From Bog-473 sp963751335 (GTDB lineage: Bacteria; Actinomycetota; Acidimicrobiia; Acidimicrobiales; RAAP-2), in assembly GCA_963751335.1 (NCBI GenBank), contig CAVVUB010000004.1:310001-374000 (forward strand): a stretch of DNA of 64,000 bases. Reading direction: 5' to 3'. The position numbers and the translations under genes are program-made. The first letter of the stretch is position 1. Each line of letters opens with the position of its first letter. Positions 18,278-27,213 of the stretch are shown one piece after another. The notes beneath the pieces were generated by a model. That model did no database searches. It had not been told where the DNA came from and saw only the letters and a program-made list of their open reading frames with translations.

Positions 18278-19345
18278 TTGAGCCGCAGGGGCGAGCGTCC
18301 GACGCCCGAGACGCTGGCCACCCTGCCCGTCGCCGTCGATGCCATGGGCGGCGACCAGGCGCCCGGCCAGGTCGTCGAGGGTGCCAGGCGGGCCGTGGTG
18401 GAGCACGGTATCGGCGTCGTCCTCGTCGGGCCGCCCGACCAGGTGGGCGACACCCTCGGCCTCGAGCTCGTGCCGTGCACAGAGGTCATCGCCATGGACG
18501 AGGACCCGGCCGGCGGCGTGCGCCGCAAGAAGGACTCCTCCCTGGTTCGTGCCGCCGAACTGGTGCGCGACGGGAGGGCCTCGGCCATGGTCTCGGCGGG
18601 CAACACCGGGGCCACCATGGCCTCGGCGCTCCTGCGGATGGGCCGCCTACCCGGCGTGATCCGCCCCTGTATCGCCACCCCGCTGCCCCGCCTGGGACGA
18701 CCGCCTGCGGTGCTGGTCGACGCCGGAGCCAATGCCGAGTGCACGCCCGCCATGTTGGTGCAGTTCGCCCAGATGGCGGCTGCCTACGTGGCGGCCCGCT
18801 TCGACACGGCAGTGCCCAGCGTGGGCCTGCTCTCCATCGGCGAGGAGCCGACCAAGGGCACACCCCTGGTCAAGGAGACGCACTCACTGCTGGCCGACGC
18901 CGCCGGCGCCGGGCGCTTCGAGTTCGTGGGCAATCTGGAAGGCCGGGACCTGCTCCCGGCGCCGGCCGATGTGGTGGTGACCGACGGCTTCACCGGCAAC
19001 GTGGCCCTCAAGACCCTGGAGGGGTCGCTGCGGTTCCTCTTCGACACCCTGCTGAGCGTCTTCGGGACCGACGACGACACCAGGGAGGCGTCGGGCAAAC
19101 TCCTGCCACACCTGTTGCCGTTGGCCGCCCAATTCGAACCCGAGAACACCGGGGGGGCCATGCTGCTCGGCACCGACGGGATCTGTGTCATCAGCCACGG
19201 TTCCTCGAACGCCACCGCCATGAAGAACGCCGTCGTGGTGGCCCACGAGTGTGCAACCCGGGGGTTGGCCGACCACGTCGCAGCGGCGCTTCAGCCATCG
19301 GAAACGTCTGAAAGCCCCAGTTCAGTGGCGGTAAACAGGCGGTAA
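18278..19345 (+). CDS. plsX: Phosphate acyltransferase PlsX
   Basis: Makes acyl-phosphate from acyl-ACP for phospholipid synthesis; peripheral to the membrane. The family start motif LPVAVDAMGGDQAPGQVVEG lies at residues 16-35. It is followed by MVSAGNTGATMASALLRMG, LLSIGEEPTKGTPLVKE and VVTDGFTGNVALKTLEG. The TTG at 18278 gives 355 residues, slightly longer than most homologues, so the true start may lie a little further in. It is followed by acpP, its substrate carrier. Confidence 0.93.
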   Translation: MSRRGERPTPETLATLPVAVDAMGGDQAPGQVVEGARRAVVEHGIGVVLVGPPDQVGDTLGLELVPCTEVIAMDEDPAGGVRRKKDSSLVRAAELVRDGRASAMVSAGNTGATMASALLRMGRLPGVIRPCIATPLPRLGRPPAVLVDAGANAECTPAMLVQFAQMAAAYVAARFDTAVPSVGLLSIGEEPTKGTPLVKETHSLLADAAGAGRFEFVGNLEGRDLLPAPADVVVTDGFTGNVALKTLEGSLRFLFDTLLSVFGTDDDTREASGKLLPHLLPLAAQFEPENTGGAMLLGTDGICVISHGSSNATAMKNAVVVAHECATRGLADHVAAALQPSETSESPSSVAVNRR

Positions 19346-19372
19346 CGCTTCCGTCACACGTACACTGGTCGG

Positions 19373-19669
19373 GTGCCAGCGGAAACCCACACCAACCAGG
19401 GCCCCCTCGACCGGAACGGGGTGTTCGAGCTGATCCGGGACCAGCTGGCCGACATTTTGGAGACGGACCCCTCGTCGATCACCGAGGGAGCTTCGTTCGT
19501 CGAGGACCTCGACGCCGACTCGCTGGCGCTCATCGAGCTCGTCGAAGCCCTGGAAGAGGAGCTGGGGGAGCGGACCGTCGGGTTCCGCATCGACGACGAG
19601 GACCTCGAGGACCTGCGGACGGTCCGTGACGCTGTTGACTACGTCTACGCCAAACTCGAGGCGGGTTGA
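19373..19669 (+). CDS. acpP: Acyl carrier protein
   Basis: A 98-residue acidic carrier protein. The phosphopantetheine attachment Ser lies in DLDADSLALIELVEALEEE (around residue 50), flanked by the helices ILETDPSSITEGASF and LEDLRTVRDAVDYV. The start is GTG at 19373, 27 bases after plsX. The sequence continues into rnc with a reading overlap. The N-terminal 15 residues are longer than in E. coli AcpP. Confidence 0.93.
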   Translation: MPAETHTNQGPLDRNGVFELIRDQLADILETDPSSITEGASFVEDLDADSLALIELVEALEEELGERTVGFRIDDEDLEDLRTVRDAVDYVYAKLEAG

Positions 19670-20366
19670 GCCCGGCGCTGAGGGTGCGGCCGTTCTGGCC
19701 GAACGACTTGGCCATACCTTCGCCGACCTGAGCCTGTTGCAACACGCCTTGGCCCATCGCAGCTGGTGCGGGGAGCGGGAGGGCGGCGCGCCCTCGAACG
19801 AACGCTTGGAGTTCCTCGGTGACGCCGTTCTGGGCCTCGTCGTGGCCCGGCACACCTACGAGCGCTTCCCCGACTTCCCCGAGGGCAAGCTGGCCAAGGT
19901 CCGCTCTGCGGTGGTCAACGCCCGCATGCTGGCCCAGGTGGCCGGGGGCCTCGGTGTGGGCGACGTCCTGCTGCTCGGCCGGGGCGAAGAGGGCTCCGGA
20001 GGCCGCTCCAAGGCATCCATCCTGGCCGACGCCTTCGAGGCGATCCTCGGATCGGTCTATCTCGACGCCGGCTGGGACGCGGCGGAGCGCCTGGTGTTGC
20101 GCGAACTGGGCGAGGCCATTGAGCGGGCGGGCCAGGAGCCCGACGACTTCGACCACAAGAGCCGGCTCCAGGAGAAGGCGGTGCGGGCCGGCGAGGGCAC
20201 GCCACGCTACGTGGTCGAGGGATCGGGGCCGGACCACGACCGGGCCTACGTGGCCGAGGTCTTCCTGGCCGGGAAGTCGATGGGCCGGGGCGAGGGACGC
20301 TCCAAGAAGGACGCGGAACAGGAGGCGGCCCGCCGCGCCTGGGAGGAGCTCACCACCAGTGCCTGA
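19626..20366 (+). CDS. rnc: Ribonuclease III
   Basis: Double-strand-specific endoribonuclease that processes rRNA precursors. The catalytic signature NERLEFLGDAVLGLVVARH is at about residue 58, the second metal-binding helix reads LADAFEAILGSVYLDAGW, and a C-terminal double-stranded RNA-binding domain follows (DFDHKSRLQEKAVRAG, GRSKKDAEQEAARRAWE). GTG at 19626 would overlap acpP by 44 bases; a TTG at 19635 is also possible, so the start is uncertain. The final bases overlap mutM. Confidence 0.95.
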   Translation: MTLLTTSTPNSRRVEPGAEGAAVLAERLGHTFADLSLLQHALAHRSWCGEREGGAPSNERLEFLGDAVLGLVVARHTYERFPDFPEGKLAKVRSAVVNARMLAQVAGGLGVGDVLLLGRGEEGSGGRSKASILADAFEAILGSVYLDAGWDAAERLVLRELGEAIERAGQEPDDFDHKSRLQEKAVRAGEGTPRYVVEGSGPDHDRAYVAEVFLAGKSMGRGEGRSKKDAEQEAARRAWEELTTSA

Positions 20367-21258
20367 GTTGCCCGAGGTCGAGACCCTCCGCCAGGACCTC
20401 TCCCGCGAGGTGGTCGGCCGAAAGATCAAGGCTGTCTCGGTGGCCAACGGACGCTCTGTGCGCCGGCACCCGTCGGCCAAGCAGTTCCGGGGCTTGCTCG
20501 AGGGCCGGACCATCAAGTCGGTGGGGCGCCTCGGCAAGTACCTGCTCATGACGCTCGACAACGGGGACACCCTCGTCGTCCATTTGGGCATGAGCGGGCA
20601 GCTTCTCCGGGTCAAGTCGGCCAAGGACCCGAAACCCAAGCACACCCACGTGGTGATCACCTTCACCCAGGGCGGCGAGCTGCGCTACGTCGACCCGCGG
20701 ACCTTCGGGGAGCTCTTCGTCTCGACGCCCCCGTTGAAGGCGGACGGCACGCCGCTGTCTCCGGTCTCGGGGACGGCGGGCGGGGACGGGGCGGCCATCC
20801 GCAAGGCCGTGCCCGAGCTGGCCCATCTGGGCTTCGACCCGATCGAGGACCTCATGAGCTGGGACCGCTTCGGCCTGCTACTGCGCCAGCACCATGGGGC
20901 GATCAAGCCCCTGCTGATGGACCAGAACTTCACCGCAGGCATCGGGAACCTCTACTCCGACGAGATGCTCTATCAAGCCGGCCTGCGCCACGATCGCCCG
21001 GCCGACTCGCTGACCACGACCGAGGTGCGCCGGCTCTACCGGGCCATCGTCGAGACGCTGGCCGACGCGATCAAGCACCGGGGTTCGTCGCTGGCCGACG
21101 AGCAGTACCGCGATCTCTTCGGCGAGTTGGGCGACTTCCAGGGCTCGCACCAGGTGTACGACCGGGAGGGCCAGCCCTGCCGGCGCTGCCGCAACACCAT
21201 CGTCCGGGTCAAGGCGGGCGGCCGCTCGACCTACTTCTGCGAGCACTGCCAGATCTAG
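20359..21258 (+). CDS. mutM: Formamidopyrimidine-DNA glycosylase (Fpg/MutM)
   Basis: Removes oxidised purines such as 8-oxoguanine by a glycosylase/lyase reaction through the N-terminal proline. The mature start PELPEVETLRQDL supplies Pro and Glu; the conserved Lys is in SVGRLGKYLLM. DQNFTAGIGNLYSDEMLYQA is the DNA-binding helix-two-turn-helix region. The C-terminal zinc finger is CRRCRNTI ... YFCEHCQI. GTG at 20359 overlaps rnc by eight bases. An insertion-like Gly/Ala-rich loop (about residues 130-150) is seen before AVPELAHLGFDP. Confidence 0.95.
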   Translation: MPELPEVETLRQDLSREVVGRKIKAVSVANGRSVRRHPSAKQFRGLLEGRTIKSVGRLGKYLLMTLDNGDTLVVHLGMSGQLLRVKSAKDPKPKHTHVVITFTQGGELRYVDPRTFGELFVSTPPLKADGTPLSPVSGTAGGDGAAIRKAVPELAHLGFDPIEDLMSWDRFGLLLRQHHGAIKPLLMDQNFTAGIGNLYSDEMLYQAGLRHDRPADSLTTTEVRRLYRAIVETLADAIKHRGSSLADEQYRDLFGELGDFQGSHQVYDREGQPCRRCRNTIVRVKAGGRSTYFCEHCQI

Positions 21259-21318
21259 ACGCGTCGGGAGCCGCAATGAGTCCCCTCGAAGCGGTAAGCA
21301 CCCGGTAGGGTCGCCCCG

Positions 21319-24300
21319 ATGTTCTTGAAGTCGCTCAGCATGAAGGGGTTCAAGTCTTTCGCCGACCCCACCGTGTTGGAATTCGAGCCGGGAATGACCG
21401 TGGTGGTGGGCCCGAACGGGAGCGGCAAGTCCAACGTGGTCGACGCCGTCACCTGGGTGCTCGGGGCCCAGGGCCCGCGCTCGCTGCGCTCGGCCAAGAT
21501 GGAGGACGTCATCTTTGCCGGGACCTCGTCGCGACCCCAGCTGGGTCGAGCGGAAGTCTCGCTCACCATCGACAACGCGTCGGGCAAGCTGCCCATCGAG
21601 CTGTCCGAGGTGACCATCACGCGCACGCTGTTCCGCTCCGGCGACAGCGAGTACGCCATCAACGGCGCGCCGTGCCGCCTGCTCGACATCCAAGAGTTGC
21701 TGAGCGACTCCGGCGTGGGGCGCCAACAGCACATGATCATCGGCCAGGGCCAGCTCGACACCGTGCTCAACGCCCGCCCCGAGGACCGGCGGGCCATCAT
21801 CGAAGAGGCGGCGGGCGTGCTCAAGCACCGCCGCCGTCGCGAGCGGGCCGAGCGCCGGCTGGCCGCCACCGCCGAGAACCTCGAGCGTCTCGGGGACCTG
21901 GTACGCGAGGTGCGCCGCCAGATCCGTCCCCTGGAGCGCCAGGCGGCGGCCGCCCGTTCACACGACACGGTGGCGGCCGAGCTCCTCGCCGTGCGGCGCT
22001 ACCTGGCCGGCCACGAGATGGCCGACCTCACGGCCCGACGCCAGCGCGCGGGGCAGAACCTGGCCGTGTGCCGGGACGAGGAGACCGAGCTGCACGCCGC
22101 CCTCGAACAGCTCGACGCCGAGGCGACGTCGACCACGGCCGAGCTGGCCTCGCGCCGTGAGGAGGACCTGGCGAATGCCCTGGGCCGGGTCCAAGGTCTG
22201 GTGGAGAGGGCCCGGGGCCTGACCGGCGTGCTGCGCGAACGGGGCCGCGGCGTCACGGCCGCACTGGACGCGGCGGCCGACGAGGACGTGGTCTCCACCC
22301 TCGAGGCCGAGGCGGCCCGGCTGGCCTCCGAGCTCGCGGCCGCCGAGGCCGAGGCGCTGGCCTCGGGCAGTGGAACGGAGCGGGCGGAGCTCGAGCGCGC
22401 CCTGGACGTGGTGGACGTCGAGGAGGTCGCATTGCGCGCACGGTGGGCGCCCGCTCTGGGCGACGCCGCGGAACCCGACGAGGCCATTGCCGCGGTGCGC
22501 ACGCGGCGCGAGCTGGTGACCCGGGCCGCCGGCCGCGAGCAGCAGGACATCGACGGGCAGCGCTCCCGGGTCGAGGCGCTCGAGCGGCGCAACACGGCCG
22601 CTGCGGTACGGGCCGACCTGCAGGCGAGCGCCGTGACCGAGCTCGAGCAGGCCGGGGCCACCCTGCAGGCGGACCTGGCGGCCCGCAGCGCCGAGCTGGT
22701 GGCGGCCGCGTCGACGGCGGAGACCGCCCAGGCCGACGCCGACGCGGCCGAGGAGGCCCGGCACCGCACGGCGGCACGGGCGGAGGCGCTCGAACGTGCC
22801 CTGTCCGATCTGCAGGGTGCCGGCGGGCGCGAGCTCCTGCGTGAGGTCGACGGAGTCGTCGGCTCGCTGGTCGACCTGGTCGAGATCGACGAAGGATGGG
22901 AGTCCGCCTTCGAGGCGGCCGCCGGCGCGGGCGTGGCCGCCGTCGTCGTCGACGGGCGGCGCGCGGCCCAGGCCGCGCTGGCCACACTGCGCGAGCGCGG
23001 CGTCACCGGTGCGGTGCTGGCCCCTCGTTACTCGAACGCGACGGAGACAGCCGCGGCAGAGAACACGCCGGCCGGCAGCAGCGCCGAGCCCGTCCGGGCC
23101 CACGTGCGGGCCCGCCGCGGTGGCGAGGCGGCCGAATCGGTGCTCGACGCCCTGGTGGGTCGGGCCGTGCGGGTCGACGGGTGGGAGGAGGCAATCGACC
23201 TCTCGCTGGCCCGTGCCGACCTCGTCGTCGTCACGCCCGAAGGGGACCGTTTCGCGGCGACCGGTTGGCGCGTGCGCTCGGGATCGGGCGTGGTGACGGC
23301 CGCCGCGCTCGAGGAGGCTCGCCGTCACGCCGAGGACGCGTCGGCCACGGCCGAGCTGGCCCGCGCCACCCTGTCCGACGCCCGCATCGCGCTGGCCCGC
23401 TGCCGCGACGGGCGCGCCACGGCGGAGCGGGCGTCCGACCGGCACGCCTCGGCCCTCGAATCGGCCGGGATCGAACGGACCCGGGCCGCCGAGGAGCAGG
23501 GGCGCCTGACGGCCGAGCTCGAGGAGGCCCGCGCCGCGGTGGCCGAGGCGGAGCGTCGCCTCGCCGAGGTGACTGCCGAGGGCAACCGGCTGGCCGAGTC
23601 AGTGCCCGCCCTCGAGGAGGCGACACTGGCCTGGGCCGAACTGGCGGCCCGTCGCCAGGACGTGCGCCTGCGCCAGCAACAGCTCGAGGTCCGGGTGGCC
23701 GGCCTGGCCGAACGCCGCCGCGTCCTGGGCGAACGCCAGGCGGAGGTCGAGCGCCGCCTCGAGGGGCACGCCGAGGAGCGGGCCTCCGCCGCCGCCCGTC
23801 GTGAGCGCCTCGAAGCCGAGGGTGCCGCCCTGGCGCGACTGGAGGAAGTGGTCGAGCGCGAGTACGAGCGCCTCGACGGGATCTTCGACGCGCTGCGCCA
23901 CGACTACCAGGATCAGGTCGACGCGGTGCGGGCCGGCGGCGAGAAGCTCGAGCGGCTGCGCCAGGACCGCCACACGACCGACCAGCGGCTCGAGGCGGTG
24001 CGGGGCCGCACGCGTACGCTCGAACTCGAGATCAACGAGGTCGACCTGCGCACCGAATCGCTCTCCGAGCACATCAGCCGAGACCTCGAGGCCACCCCCG
24101 AGCAACTCATGGGGTTGCCGGTGCCCGACGCGCCCGAGGGCCAGTCGCTCTCCCAGCACGCCGGCGAGCTCGAACGAAAGCTGGCCGCGCTGGGACCGGT
24201 GAACCCGCTCGCCCTCGAGGAGCTCTCCGTGCTCGAGGAGCGCCACAAGGAGCTCGAGGCGCAGGTCGACGACGTGCGCGGGGCGCGGCGCGAGCTGCAC

Positions 24301-24801
24301 GAGGTGGTGCGCACGCTCGACCAGGAGATCATGTCCTCGTTTGCCTCCGCCGCGGCCGACGTGAACGAGCACTTCTCCACCCTGGTGGCCCTCCTCTTCC
24401 CGGGCGGTACCGGGCGGCTCGTCCTCCTGGAGCCCGACGACCTGTTGAACACGGGCGTCGAGATCGAGGTGCGTCCGGCCGGGCGCAACGTGCGCCGAAT
24501 CTCGTTGCTCTCGGGCGGTGAGCGCTCGATGGCCGCGCTGGCCTTCCTCTTCGCCGTCTTCCGCAGCCGGCCCTCCCCCTTCTACATGATGGACGAGGTC
24601 GAGGCCGCGCTCGACGACGTGAACCTCAGTCGCTTCCTCACCCTCGTGCACGAGTTCCGCGAAGAGGCGCAGCTGCTCATCGTGAGCCATCAGAAGCGGA
24701 CGATGGAGACGGGGGACGCGCTGTACGGCGTCACCATGGCTCCTGGAGGCTCTTCGCAGGTCGTGAGCCAAAGGGTGGCCAAAGAGAGGGAACCGGCCTG
24801 A
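21319..24801 (+). CDS. smc: Chromosome segregation protein SMC
   Basis: A 1160-residue condensin ATPase. The N-terminal head has Walker A VVGPNGSGKSNVVDAVTW (about residue 32) and FLKSLSMKGFKSFAD. Two very long Ala/Arg/Glu-rich coiled coils surround a hinge at about residues 500-640 (VDGVVGSLVDLVEIDEGWES, VRVDGWEEAIDLSLARADLV). The C-terminal head holds the signature LLSGGERSMAALAFLFAVFR and Walker B FYMMDEVEAALDDVN. ATG at 21319 follows mutM by 60 bases. It acts with ScpA/ScpB, which are not in this window. Confidence 0.97.
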   Translation: MFLKSLSMKGFKSFADPTVLEFEPGMTVVVGPNGSGKSNVVDAVTWVLGAQGPRSLRSAKMEDVIFAGTSSRPQLGRAEVSLTIDNASGKLPIELSEVTITRTLFRSGDSEYAINGAPCRLLDIQELLSDSGVGRQQHMIIGQGQLDTVLNARPEDRRAIIEEAAGVLKHRRRRERAERRLAATAENLERLGDLVREVRRQIRPLERQAAAARSHDTVAAELLAVRRYLAGHEMADLTARRQRAGQNLAVCRDEETELHAALEQLDAEATSTTAELASRREEDLANALGRVQGLVERARGLTGVLRERGRGVTAALDAAADEDVVSTLEAEAARLASELAAAEAEALASGSGTERAELERALDVVDVEEVALRARWAPALGDAAEPDEAIAAVRTRRELVTRAAGREQQDIDGQRSRVEALERRNTAAAVRADLQASAVTELEQAGATLQADLAARSAELVAAASTAETAQADADAAEEARHRTAARAEALERALSDLQGAGGRELLREVDGVVGSLVDLVEIDEGWESAFEAAAGAGVAAVVVDGRRAAQAALATLRERGVTGAVLAPRYSNATETAAAENTPAGSSAEPVRAHVRARRGGEAAESVLDALVGRAVRVDGWEEAIDLSLARADLVVVTPEGDRFAATGWRVRSGSGVVTAAALEEARRHAEDASATAELARATLSDARIALARCRDGRATAERASDRHASALESAGIERTRAAEEQGRLTAELEEARAAVAEAERRLAEVTAEGNRLAESVPALEEATLAWAELAARRQDVRLRQQQLEVRVAGLAERRRVLGERQAEVERRLEGHAEERASAAARRERLEAEGAALARLEEVVEREYERLDGIFDALRHDYQDQVDAVRAGGEKLERLRQDRHTTDQRLEAVRGRTRTLELEINEVDLRTESLSEHISRDLEATPEQLMGLPVPDAPEGQSLSQHAGELERKLAALGPVNPLALEELSVLEERHKELEAQVDDVRGARRELHEVVRTLDQEIMSSFASAAADVNEHFSTLVALLFPGGTGRLVLLEPDDLLNTGVEIEVRPAGRNVRRISLLSGGERSMAALAFLFAVFRSRPSPFYMMDEVEAALDDVNLSRFLTLVHEFREEAQLLIVSHQKRTMETGDALYGVTMAPGGSSQVVSQRVAKEREPA

Positions 24802-24935
24802 TGGGATCGCTCGTCGTCATCCTGGCCCTGGTGGCCCTGCTGGTGCTCGTGGCCGGCGGCACGGCCATGGCGCGCAGCCGGCGCCGTCTGCGTGAGTACG
24901 ACGACGGCGGCTACGACGAGAGTCAGGACGCGTGA
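24801..24935 (+). CDS. Small single-span membrane protein between smc and ftsY
   Basis: A 44-residue reading frame. ATG overlaps the smc stop (TGATG) and its TGA overlaps the ftsY GTG, so it is tightly coupled to both. Residues 3-22 are a clean hydrophobic span (SLVVILALVALLVLVAGG), followed by a basic segment (ARSRRRLREYDD) and an acidic tail. I do not recognise a family. Exact start and stop overlaps with both neighbours argue that it is translated. Confidence 0.55.
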   Translation: MGSLVVILALVALLVLVAGGTAMARSRRRLREYDDGGYDESQDA

Positions 24936-26083
24936 CCGTCCTCATCATCGTCATCGTCGTCGCGCTGGTCCTCCTGGCCGCCGTCGGCTTCGTCGTCACC
25001 CGGGGCCGCCGTCGAGGGGGCGCCGGCACCGCTCCGCCCGCCGAGGTAGGCCGGCCGCCGGCTCCGCCGCCACCCCAGGCTCCGGCGGTCCCCGTTCCCG
25101 CCGTCGAACCGCAGACGGCAGACGAAATCGGGGCCGTCGAAGAGGCGGTCGTCCCGGTCGAGGAGGCCGCGCCGCCCGCCACCTACCGCAGCCGCCTGGG
25201 CAGCGTGCGCGGGCTCTTCAGCGGGGCCGTCGCCTCGCTGCGCGCCGGCCGTATCGACCAGGCGACCTGGGAGTCGCTCGAGGAAGCGCTCATCCGGGCC
25301 GACGTTGGGGTGTCCACCGCCGACGTCCTGCTCGAGGAGCTCAAGGCCAAGGTGGCCTCCAAGGAGGTCTCGGGCGGCGACGATCTGCTCAAGGCGCTCG
25401 GGGACTCCATCCGTGGCCTGTTGCACACGACGGGAGAGCGGACGCTTCGCTTCGACGGGAAGGCCGGCACGCCCGACGTCTGGCTCATCGTCGGGGTGAA
25501 CGGTGTGGGCAAGACGACCACGATCGGCAAGCTGGCCCGGCGCGAGTCAGCGGTCGGTCGATCGGTGCTCCTGGCCGCCGGCGACACCTTCCGGGCCGCC
25601 GCGGCGGAACAGCTGGCCATGTGGGCCGAGCGCACGGGCACCGAGATCGTGCAGGGCGCCGAGGGCGGGGACCCGAGCGCCATCGTCTTCGACGCGGTGC
25701 AGCGGGCGGCCGCTCGAGGGAACGACCTCGTGCTGGCCGACACCGCCGGGCGCCTCCACACCAAGGTGAACCTGGTCGAGGAGCTCAAGAAGATCCGCCG
25801 CGTGGCCGACCGCGATCCGGGCAACGTGACCGAGGTCCTCCTCGTCCTCGACGCCACGACGGGACAGAACGCGCTGGCCCAGGCCCGCCAGTTCACCGAG
25901 GCGGTCGACGTGACCGGCATCGTCCTCACCAAGCTCGACGGCACGGCCAAGGGCGGCATCGTGATTGCCGTGCAGCGCCAGCTCGGCCTGCCCGTCAAAC
26001 TGGTCGGGCTGGGCGAGGGACCGGACGACCTGGTCGACTTCGATCCCGACGAGTTCGTCGACGCGCTGCTGTCGAGCGACTGA
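24932..26083 (+). CDS. ftsY: Signal recognition particle receptor FtsY
   Basis: Membrane-bound SRP receptor GTPase, 383 residues. Residues 3-22 are a transmembrane anchor (VLIIVIVVALVLLAAVGFVV), followed by a Pro/Ala-rich and acidic linker to about residue 85, then the N domain. G-domain motifs are GVNGVGKTTTIGKLARRE (about residue 188), AGDTFRAAAAEQL, LADTAGRLHTKVNLVEELKK and VLTKLDGTAKGG. It works with Ffh, encoded 2.8 kb downstream. Confidence 0.96.
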   Translation: MTVLIIVIVVALVLLAAVGFVVTRGRRRGGAGTAPPAEVGRPPAPPPPQAPAVPVPAVEPQTADEIGAVEEAVVPVEEAAPPATYRSRLGSVRGLFSGAVASLRAGRIDQATWESLEEALIRADVGVSTADVLLEELKAKVASKEVSGGDDLLKALGDSIRGLLHTTGERTLRFDGKAGTPDVWLIVGVNGVGKTTTIGKLARRESAVGRSVLLAAGDTFRAAAAEQLAMWAERTGTEIVQGAEGGDPSAIVFDAVQRAAARGNDLVLADTAGRLHTKVNLVEELKKIRRVADRDPGNVTEVLLVLDATTGQNALAQARQFTEAVDVTGIVLTKLDGTAKGGIVIAVQRQLGLPVKLVGLGEGPDDLVDFDPDEFVDALLSSD

Positions 26084-26097
26084 AAAGAGGACGGCGC

Positions 26098-26182
26098 ATG
26101 GACTTGAATCAGAAATGGACTTGAATCAGAAATGGACTTGAATCAGAAATGGACTTGAATCAGAAATGGACTTGAATCAGAA
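26098..26182 (+). repeat. Five tandem copies of a 17-bp unit containing a start codon
   Basis: The unit ATGGACTTGAATCAGAA is repeated exactly five times, with ATGs at 26098, 26115, 26132, 26149 and 26166. Seventeen is not a multiple of three. From each of the first four ATGs the reading is the same eight-residue peptide MDLNQKWT followed by TGA; only the fifth ATG opens the 76-residue downstream gene. The good ribosome site AAGAGG sits before the first ATG only. Confidence 0.95.
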
Positions 26183-26396
26183 GCAGGTGCGTGTCCTGGC
26201 GGTCGTCCTGGTGGTCCACGTGATCCTCTTGGCGCTGACCCGGATGGACCTGCGCTCGCGGCCCGACAACGCGGTGCGTGGCAACAGGCGGATGTGGAAG
26301 GCGTGGTCCACCCTGAATACCACCGGGTCGGTGGCCTACTGGCTCGTCGGGCGAAAGCGGGTCGCCGAGGGCGGCGTCGAGGTGGGCCGCACCTGA
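26166..26396 (+). CDS. Small membrane protein (PLDc_N-like) downstream of ftsY
   Basis: A 76-residue protein with one hydrophobic segment near the start (VRVLAVVLVVHVILLALT). A second region, MWKAWSTLNTTGSVAYWLVG, resembles the short phospholipase-D N-terminal-like (PLDc_N) membrane module in which a hydrophobic LNxxGxxAYxLxGR pattern recurs. The start lies in the last copy of a 17-bp repeat, 68 bases from the only clear ribosome site, so translation efficiency is doubtful in the sequence as given. With one repeat copy the gene would have normal spacing. Confidence 0.6.
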   Translation: MDLNQKQVRVLAVVLVVHVILLALTRMDLRSRPDNAVRGNRRMWKAWSTLNTTGSVAYWLVGRKRVAEGGVEVGRT

Positions 26397-26428
26397 CGCT
26401 CGCCTCGAGCCGCCTCAGGACGCTGGCG

Positions 26429-27193
26429 CTAGCGCACCCGCACCGAGTCGAGGAGGTGCGCCAGGACGGCCTCGTCGCCCTCGACGGTGAGGTCCTCCTG
26501 GCGGCCGCGGTTCCACAGGGCGAGGTAGAGGTCGGCCGCGGTGCCCGACACGGTGCAGGCCGCCGGCGCAGCAGATGACGGGTCCTCGTCCTCCCGTGTC
26601 GCAACGACCCCGTCGCTGTCCATCCGCAGCAGCCAGGCGGCGTCGCCCTCGGTGCTGTGCACTCGCAGCGTGGTCGGGTTCTCCGCCCGCAACCCGGTGC
26701 TGCGCCGGGGCACGAAGCCACACAGCAACTCGTCCACCCCGTCGGCCGCGACCACGGCATCGATCGGGCTGAGGGTGAGACCGGCGGCCAGCTCCGTGTC
26801 GACCCGATGGATGGCGGTCTCGTGGGCCTGCCGGCGGGACCAGTGCGCCAAGGGCGAAGGGGCCCGCAGCATGGTCCAGCACTCGAGGTCGGCCGGGGCC
26901 GCCGAGAGCGCGGCCACCAGTCCGGCGTGACCATCCAGGAACCACTCGACCAGCTCCGCGTCCGAGGGCCAGGTGCCGACGACCTCTTCGAGCCCGACGT
27001 TCCACACCTCGGTATGGGGCGTGGCCACGACTCCGGTGGCCCAGCGGTGCACCCCGCCGGTGTGGCGCACCAGGTCGCGCACCACCCACTCGGGGCACGT
27101 GGGCACGGGTGCGTCCGGGCCCGCCGCACCTGCCGCCTCGGCCATGCGATCGCCCTCGAGCCGGAGCGCCTCGATGTGCTCGACCACTTCCAC
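26429..27193 (-). CDS. Maleylpyruvate isomerase / DinB-like family protein
   Basis: A 254-residue cytoplasmic protein of the mycothiol-dependent maleylpyruvate isomerase family. The N-terminal DinB-like four-helix domain includes VPTCPEWVVRDLVRHTGGVH and the His-bearing LAHWSRRQAHETAIHRVDTE, which supply metal ligands in this family. The C-terminal part (LRMDSDGVVATRED, AADLYLALWNRGR) matches the sterol-carrier-like MDMPI C-terminal domain. Many such proteins are of unknown substrate. It is the last gene of a leftward group after the FKBP gene. Confidence 0.8.
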   Translation of the reverse strand: MEVVEHIEALRLEGDRMAEAAGAAGPDAPVPTCPEWVVRDLVRHTGGVHRWATGVVATPHTEVWNVGLEEVVGTWPSDAELVEWFLDGHAGLVAALSAAPADLECWTMLRAPSPLAHWSRRQAHETAIHRVDTELAAGLTLSPIDAVVAADGVDELLCGFVPRRSTGLRAENPTTLRVHSTEGDAAWLLRMDSDGVVATREDEDPSSAAPAACTVSGTAADLYLALWNRGRQEDLTVEGDEAVLAHLLDSVRVR

Positions 27194-27213
27194 GGACCCG
27201 GTCCCCGCCCGCC

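Noticed and set aside
26098..26182. CRISPR array
   Set aside because: The 17-bp units are directly adjacent with no spacers and cover a start codon.
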